Assembly (NCBI GenBank): GCA_028281265.1
Contig: JANQKE010000054.1
Coordinates: 1 to 54,516 of the forward strand
DNA length: 54,516 bases
From: Alphaproteobacteria bacterium
GTDB lineage: Bacteria > Pseudomonadota > Alphaproteobacteria > DSM-16000 > Inquilinaceae
Reading direction: 5' to 3'
Under the pieces are notes generated by a model. It searched no databases, was not told the origin of the DNA, and saw only the letters and a list, made by a program, of their open reading frames with translations. Shown here in pieces: positions 52,153 to 54,516 of this stretch. Position numbers and translations under genes: made by a program. Position 1 is the first letter of the stretch. Every line of letters starts with the position of its first letter.

Positions 52153-53763
52153 TCAGACGGTGTCGAACACCAGCGTCTCCATCTCCTGGATCTTGTTGCG
52201 CAGCCGGATCACGGCGCGCAGCTCCTCGACCGTGTTGGACTGCGGTTCGATCGCTTCGAGCTGTTTCTTGAGGTCCAGGATCTTGGCATCGGCCTCCCGC
52301 ACCTCTTCGGCGCCCTGGATCTTGCCGTTGACCTTGACGACGTTGAGCATGTCCTCGATCCGCGCGATCACCCCGTCGAGACCGTGCCAGAAGACGGGAT
52401 TGTCGGTGTTGCGGGCGGCCTTGAGCAACTCGTCGACCCGGAAGCCCTGGAACAGCTTGATGCCGAGCGACTGGCCGACGCGGAACGCCTCGTCATCCTC
52501 CACCCGGGTCAGGGCGAAGACGATCCCCTTGGCCTGAAGCCGGGCGATCTCCGCCCGCTTTGCCGTCAGCACGGCCTCCGCCCCCGGCCGCCAGTGGATC
52601 TTGGCCAGGCCGGCGCCGAGCGCACCGATATCGACCATACCCAGCATCTCCGGCACCAGCCCGTCGATGGCGATGCTGGCCCGGCGGCGGAAGAGCATGT
52701 CCCGCGCCACACCGAATTCGTCGAAGTTGCCCAGGATGTCGGAGATCAGCAGTTCGATCGAGGTACTGGAAAGCCGCTCCAGCACCGATTTCTCGAACGT
52801 CTCGAACTCCCGGCTGAAGACCGATTCGATGTTGAGATTGATCGAGCTGCTGATCGACAGGCGTTCGGGGTTCTGGTTGATCACCGTCAGCATCAGCCGG
52901 TCGAGCCGGGTGGTCAGATGGTGGAACAGCTTGCGGTGCCGGGTGAGGTCGATCTCGTTGAGAATGTGCCGTTTGATCGCCTGGGTGGAGCAGTAGATCT
53001 CGGTGATCATCGGCTGGGGGGCCGCGTTCGGCGTCACCAGGGAGAGTTGCTGGTGACGGATGAACACATCGGCGAAGTTGCCGGGACCGATCCGCCGGAA
53101 CGTCTCTTCCACCATGCCGATATGCTCGGGCAGCAGATGGGTGGCGTTGGCGATATCGGGGGCCGGCAGGGCCACGGTCCCGGCATCGCCGTCCGGCTGC
53201 CGCGATTGCGTCGGCGCGGCATCGGTTTCCAGCAGCCGCTCGACCCGCCTCAGCGCCACCTTCCGGTGCCGGCTCAGATCGTAGGTCTGGACGAGCTTGG
53301 CCTGGTTGACCTGCCCGAAGCTGCTGGGCAGGTAGCGTTCCAGCATCCGCAGCAGCAGCAGCTTGATCTCGTTGGTGATGCTGATGATGCGGTATTCGTT
53401 GGTGGTGATCAGCAGCACGAAGTCGAACTTCGAAGCTTCGTGGATCTGCAGTTCCCGCCGTTCGGAGGCGAAATCATCGTCGAAGGAGTAGATGTCGTCG
53501 GGCATGCCGCCGTCACGGCTGTTGACCAGGGCATGCAGCTTCTGCCGCACGTCCCGGATCATCGGCACGACTTCCTTGCGCCCGGCGAACTCCCGAAAGC
53601 TGACGATGACGGTGTAGTTCAGCTCGTTGCGCGACGGCGTCATCAGCCGGATCTGCTCGAGCAGTTCGCGGCCGGCCAGCGCCGGGTCGGTGAGATAGTC
53701 GAAACTGGGTGCGGGCACGGGGGCAGGCTCCCTGTCGTCACGCGCGGGCGGGGCTGACTCCAC
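52153..53763 (-). CDS. Large protein with degenerate EAL-like C-terminal domain
   Basis: A 536-residue protein from a GTG start. Residues ~310-480 have the strand-helix order of an EAL barrel (ASIAIDGLVPEMLGMVDIGAL, LAKIHWRPGAEAVL, KGIVFALTRVEDDEAFRVGQ, LGIKLFQGFRVDELL). The Glu-Ala-Leu, DDFG-like and other metal-binding residues of active c-di-GMP phosphodiesterases are not apparent. The N-terminal ~250 residues have no domain I recognise. The last ~60 residues are a coiled coil (EVREADAKILDLKKQLEAIE, VEELRAVIRLRNKIQEMETL). No signal or membrane segment is visible. It may bind a nucleotide or a partner protein. Confidence 0.65.
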   Translation of the reverse strand: MESAPPARDDREPAPVPAPSFDYLTDPALAGRELLEQIRLMTPSRNELNYTVIVSFREFAGRKEVVPMIRDVRQKLHALVNSRDGGMPDDIYSFDDDFASERRELQIHEASKFDFVLLITTNEYRIISITNEIKLLLLRMLERYLPSSFGQVNQAKLVQTYDLSRHRKVALRRVERLLETDAAPTQSRQPDGDAGTVALPAPDIANATHLLPEHIGMVEETFRRIGPGNFADVFIRHQQLSLVTPNAAPQPMITEIYCSTQAIKRHILNEIDLTRHRKLFHHLTTRLDRLMLTVINQNPERLSISSSINLNIESVFSREFETFEKSVLERLSSTSIELLISDILGNFDEFGVARDMLFRRRASIAIDGLVPEMLGMVDIGALGAGLAKIHWRPGAEAVLTAKRAEIARLQAKGIVFALTRVEDDEAFRVGQSLGIKLFQGFRVDELLKAARNTDNPVFWHGLDGVIARIEDMLNVVKVNGKIQGAEEVREADAKILDLKKQLEAIEPQSNTVEELRAVIRLRNKIQEMETLVFDTV

Positions 53764-53784
53764 AGGCGAGCCGACGCACCCAAG

Positions 53785-53912
53785 AGCGGGATGGCGTTAG
53801 GTGCGATCGCTCTCGCTGATCGCACGTGACGTCCGAATCCCGCTCTTACCGTAATCTTGGAGAGTAGGACTCGGACATGAGGGTGAGTAACCCTCATGTC
53901 ATCTTGCTCTAG
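53785..53912 (+). repeat. Family B palindromic repeat, copy B1 (best preserved)
   Basis: Outer arms AGCGGGAT (53785-53792) and ATCCCGCT enclose GTGCGATC/GATCGCAC and CGTGACGTCCG. After a ~30-base spacer with AATCTTGGAGAG comes a second hairpin, ACATGAGGGT/ACCCTCATGT, then CATCTTGCTCTAG. The end CTCTAG is shared with family A, which may reflect a common target preference. Confidence 0.85.
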
Positions 53913-54145
53913 AGGCGGATGCGTAACGGCTTGGTTAACCGGACCTGCATCCAGTCGGTCGGTCTTGGCGCCGGGGACGCCTGCGGGCCGTCGCCACAGC
54001 CGGCGGGCGGGGGCGGACACGCCGGATCCGCGACGCCCCGGGCCCCCGGAGCCGACCTCGAGACCGGGAGACGCCGGATCCGAACCTCGGGATGATTCAC
54101 GGTCCATCCGCCACCCCGGCAAGCCGCGGCGGCGCTGCGCCTTAA

Positions 54146-54249
54146 AGCCTCTTATCTGCGTCCGACCGGACGCAGGATGCTCTCACTCTTTGAAGTCGAT
54201 CAACTCATCTGCATTCAGATGAGTCCATCTGAACGCAAGGACGCTCTAG
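54146..54249 (-). repeat. Family A two-hairpin repeat, copy A6 (reverse), IS481 target
   Basis: Inverted copy. Hairpin 2 is at 54146-54183 (CTGCGTCC/GGACGCAG core with loop GACC). Hairpin 1 is at 54198-54249 with an AGTC loop on the plus strand. Its terminal CTAG (54246-54249) is the junction with the IS481 end, which starts at 54251. Confidence 0.85.
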
Positions 54250-54516
54250 GTGTGGAGCCTCAACAGGTTGTCTTCGGCTAGCCCGAGTTGGCTGATGGGT
54301 GTTTTAGCTTTCAGACTGCCATGAGGTCTATGCCAGTTGTATTGGTGGAGCCAGCCTGGCAGATGGCGGGCACGCTGATGTGAGTTTTGATAGGCGCGGG
54401 CGTAGGCCCATTCGCGCAAGGCAGTCTGTATGAAGCGCTCGGCTTTGCCATTGGTTTTCGGGGTGTAGGGCTTGGTACGCCTGTGTTTGAGTTTGAGCCT
54501 CCGGCAGGCCTTGGCG
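54246..54516 (-). CDS. IS481-family transposase, C-terminal part (cut by window edge)
   Basis: The last 89 residues of a DDE transposase run off the right edge. The reading is TKPYTPKTNGKAERFIQTAL, REWAYARAYQNSH, then PGWLHQYNWHRPHGSLKAKT and a Leu-rich end. The Glu of GKAERF is the third acidic catalytic residue. This closely matches the C-terminus of IS481 transposases. The TAG stop codon (complement of 54246-54248) lies outside the IS end, in the CTAG of the target site, as in the Bordetella IS481. Confidence 0.9.
   Translation of the reverse strand, partial: AKACRRLKLKHRRTKPYTPKTNGKAERFIQTALREWAYARAYQNSHQRARHLPGWLHQYNWHRPHGSLKAKTPISQLGLAEDNLLRLHT
54250..54516 (-). mobile_element. IS481-family insertion sequence, one end only
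   Basis: The element end TGTGGAGCCTCAACAGGTTG (from 54251) resembles the IS481 terminal repeat TGTGAAGATTCAATAGGTTG. It abuts TCTAGG, which fits the NCTAGN target known for IS481. The other end is beyond the window, so completeness cannot be judged. Confidence 0.85.

Noticed and set aside
53896-54222. 108-residue plus-strand frame across repeat copies B1 and A6
   Set aside because: It translates repeat DNA and GC-rich spacer; no conserved sequence.

Overview
The window is chromosomal DNA from a high-GC alphaproteobacterium, most likely Rhodospirillales-like. The evidence is the lpxC-bamD pair, the block murA-DUF2948-hisG-hisD-UPF0262-low-molecular-weight phosphatase, an ihfB-lapA pair, a PodJ-like Sel1/peptidoglycan-binding protein, a class II DAHP synthase and an iron-sulfur (FeS-BCP) photolyase. 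I see 45 intact or plausibly complete protein genes, one purU remnant, one tRNA-Gln(TTG) and one IS481-family transposase cut by the right edge. There is no rRNA, CRISPR array, phage or plasmid backbone.

Layout. 1-2.6 kb: a ~100-bp-arm inverted repeat, then lpxC and bamD (envelope biogenesis). 2.7-5.0 kb: a PAS/GAF protein without output domain and a lone TAXI-type binding protein. 5.5-12.0 kb: a sarcosine oxidase operon soxB-soxD-soxA-soxG, a purU gene with a large in-frame internal deletion, and folD; together they demethylate sarcosine and oxidise the methylene-THF produced. 12.0-17.4 kb: a methyltransferase, an orphan LuxR regulator with two matching dyad sites upstream, a FAH-family enzyme, and a class III aminotransferase divergent from a cupin-XRE regulator. 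17.5-24.8 kb: an AglE/F/G/K-like sugar ABC transporter in two divergent arms, with a GH1 beta-glucosidase. 24.9-30.6 kb: dcd, murA, DUF2948, hisG, hisD, UPF0262 and a phosphatase, closely packed on one strand. 30.7-36.6 kb: a secreted unknown protein, mtaB, and a minus-strand operon DUF2282-DUF692-DUF2063-DoxX that matches the recently described bufferin (copper-binding RiPP) type. 37-43.2 kb: aroG (class II), a nicotinate phosphoribosyltransferase, LysE, and the PodJ-like protein. 43.5-54.5 kb: tRNA-Gln, a peroxiredoxin-like gene, an ATP-grasp/alpha-E fusion with a transglutaminase, ihfB, lapA, a photolyase, a DUF6134-like protein, a degenerate EAL-like protein, and the IS481 fragment.

The most unusual non-coding content is two families of interspersed palindromic repeats in the intergenic gaps. 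Family A (~105 bp) is two consecutive hairpins flanked by CTAG; several copies keep their stems through paired base changes. Family B (~125 bp) carries an AGCGGGAT/ATCCCGCT stem and an ACATGAGGGT/ACCCTCATGT stem. Copies lie at synteny breaks, abut or supply stop codons, and one family A copy is the target of the IS481 insertion. All functional assignments come from reading the translated sequences; no database search was run.
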